Positions 4,981 to 5,837 of a DNA stretch of 5,837 nucleotides are shown one piece after another (the first letter of the stretch is position 1; each line of letters starts with the position of its first letter). Below the pieces are notes generated by a model. The model saw nothing but the letters and a program-made list of their open reading frames with translations. It did no database searches and was not told the DNA's origin. Source of the stretch: Bacillota bacterium (lineage in GTDB: Bacteria > Bacillota > Clostridia > Christensenellales > Aristaeellaceae). The stretch covers positions 1 to 5,837 of the forward strand of contig JAEZLW010000126.1 in assembly GCA_023415145.1 (NCBI GenBank), read 5' to 3'. A program made the translations under genes and the position numbers.

Positions 4981-5837
4981 GTGGCTTGTTATGTCAAAGA
5001 GGAAAAGCTGTATCGCAAGTCAGGTTCGGAACTGTTGTGCATCGAGGCCTGGGGCACTCATGGCCTGCGTGTTCGTGTCACCCGAAACAGCAGATTCCAA
5101 AAAGAAAATTGGGCGCTGCTGGAGGATGCAACAAGGGGGAATCAGCCTCATGTACAGCTTTCCGGTGCTGCCGCCTCCATTCAAAATGGAAAAATCATTT
5201 GCCATATCAATGATGAAGGCTGGCTGCGCTTTGAAAATGAACGTGGAGAGCTTCTACTTTCGGAGTATTGGCGTAACCGCTACAATATCCACCGGTATGC
5301 CGTGCCTCTGAACGTCAGTGCCAGAGAACTGAATCCCATCATGGGGCAGGAGGCCTATCACCTGACAGCTCGGTTTGAAGCCCGGGAAGAGGAAAAAATA
5401 TACGGCATGGGCCAGTACCAGGATGGCCTGCTGAACAAAAAGGGTGCCATGCTGGAACTGTGCCACCGCAACACCCAGGCTTCCGTCCCCTTTTACTATT
5501 CCAGCCTGGGATATGGCTTTTTGTGGAACAACCCGGCCATAGGCCGGGCTGTCTTTGGGCGGAATGTCACGGAATGGGAGGCATATGCCACCAAGGAGCT
5601 GGATTATTGGATTTGTGCGGGAGATACCCCGCTGGAGGTTCTATCGTCGTATGCGGATGTAACGGGCCATGTTCCCATGATGCCGGAGTTCGGTATGGGA
5701 TACTGGCAATGCCGCCTGCGTTACCGCACCCAGGAGGAGCTGCTTTCCGTAGCCAGAAGACACAAGGCGCTGGGACTACCCATGGATGTCATCGTGGCGG
5801 ACTTTTTCCATTGGACCATCCAGGGTGATTTTATGTT
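4981..5837 (+). CDS. Glycoside hydrolase family 31 (alpha-xylosidase/alpha-glucosidase-type), 3' end beyond the right edge
   Basis: An open frame from GTG 4981 to the edge encodes 285 residues, well under half of a typical GH31 enzyme. A stop at 4951-4953 in the same frame and the AGGAGG at 4967 fix the GTG start, so ATG-only gene callers would miss it. Residues about 1-225 are the N-terminal beta-sandwich domain, with KIYGMGQYQD (139-148) and PFYYSSLGYGFLWNNPA (170-186), both typical GH31 substrate-pocket segments. The catalytic barrel begins near 235 with GYWQCRLRYRTQEELL (240-255) and PMDVIVADFFHW (267-278), where D274 is the conserved subsite -1 aspartate. The nucleophile and acid/base aspartates lie outside the window. 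There is no signal peptide, so it is probably cytoplasmic. It has its own promoter and operator-like elements at 4868-4914. The sequence context favours alpha-xylosidase, but alpha-glucosidase or alpha-galactosidase activity cannot be excluded. Confidence 0.92.
   Translation, partial: MACYVKEEKLYRKSGSELLCIEAWGTHGLRVRVTRNSRFQKENWALLEDATRGNQPHVQLSGAAASIQNGKIICHINDEGWLRFENERGELLLSEYWRNRYNIHRYAVPLNVSARELNPIMGQEAYHLTARFEAREEEKIYGMGQYQDGLLNKKGAMLELCHRNTQASVPFYYSSLGYGFLWNNPAIGRAVFGRNVTEWEAYATKELDYWICAGDTPLEVLSSYADVTGHVPMMPEFGMGYWQCRLRYRTQEELLSVARRHKALGLPMDVIVADFFHWTIQGDFM

Noticed and set aside
4886..5311. A 141-codon ATG frame over the GH31 start
   Set aside because: It begins inside the promoter and runs in a different frame from the recognisable GH31 protein. 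It matches no family.
5460..5828. A plus-strand frame within the GH31 gene
   Set aside because: It is out of frame with the conserved GH31 barrel motifs and is low-complexity in Gly, Pro and Cys, typical of a shadow.

Overview
The window looks like part of a chromosome of a Gram-positive, probably clostridial (Bacillota) anaerobe. The evidence is strong purine-rich Shine-Dalgarno sequences (GGAGG or AGGAGG) before most genes, sigma-A type promoters, roughly even GC content, and protein types typical of gut or rumen glycan degraders. No genus can be named from the sequence alone. The locus reads as a carbohydrate-utilisation region with six genes, two of them cut by the window edges.

Layout: on the minus strand lie a partial glycerol-1-phosphate dehydrogenase-like gene (1-665) and, upstream of it in the same operon, a xylose isomerase-like TIM-barrel sugar isomerase/epimerase (729-1532). 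They are read leftwards from a near-consensus promoter at 1595-1623. A back-to-back promoter at 1642-1670 drives the plus strand. That strand carries an Asp/Glu racemase-family protein (1744-2427), an XRE-family regulator with a cupin sensor domain (2566-3147), and a GH39 glycoside hydrolase (3171-4814). The last two are only 23 bases apart, so they are very likely co-transcribed. A separate regulated promoter region (4868-4914) precedes a GH31 alpha-glycosidase (GTG start at 4981) that runs off the right edge.

Working model (inference): neither glycoside hydrolase begins with a signal peptide, so both probably trim imported oligosaccharides in the cytoplasm. The epimerase and the NAD(P)-dependent dehydrogenase would process the released sugars or a derived phosphate. 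The XRE-cupin protein is the obvious local regulator, and a palindrome with a LacI-family core before the GH31 gene suggests a second layer of control. The least explained parts are the racemase-family protein, which has only one of the two usual catalytic cysteines, and the true substrates of the dehydrogenase and the GH39 enzyme.

The control region at 4868-4914 is the most structured non-coding stretch. An 18-bp palindrome abuts the -35 box, and a perfect 9-bp inverted repeat has arms that coincide with the -35 and -10 elements. I see no tRNA, rRNA, CRISPR array, insertion sequence or clear intrinsic terminator in the window.
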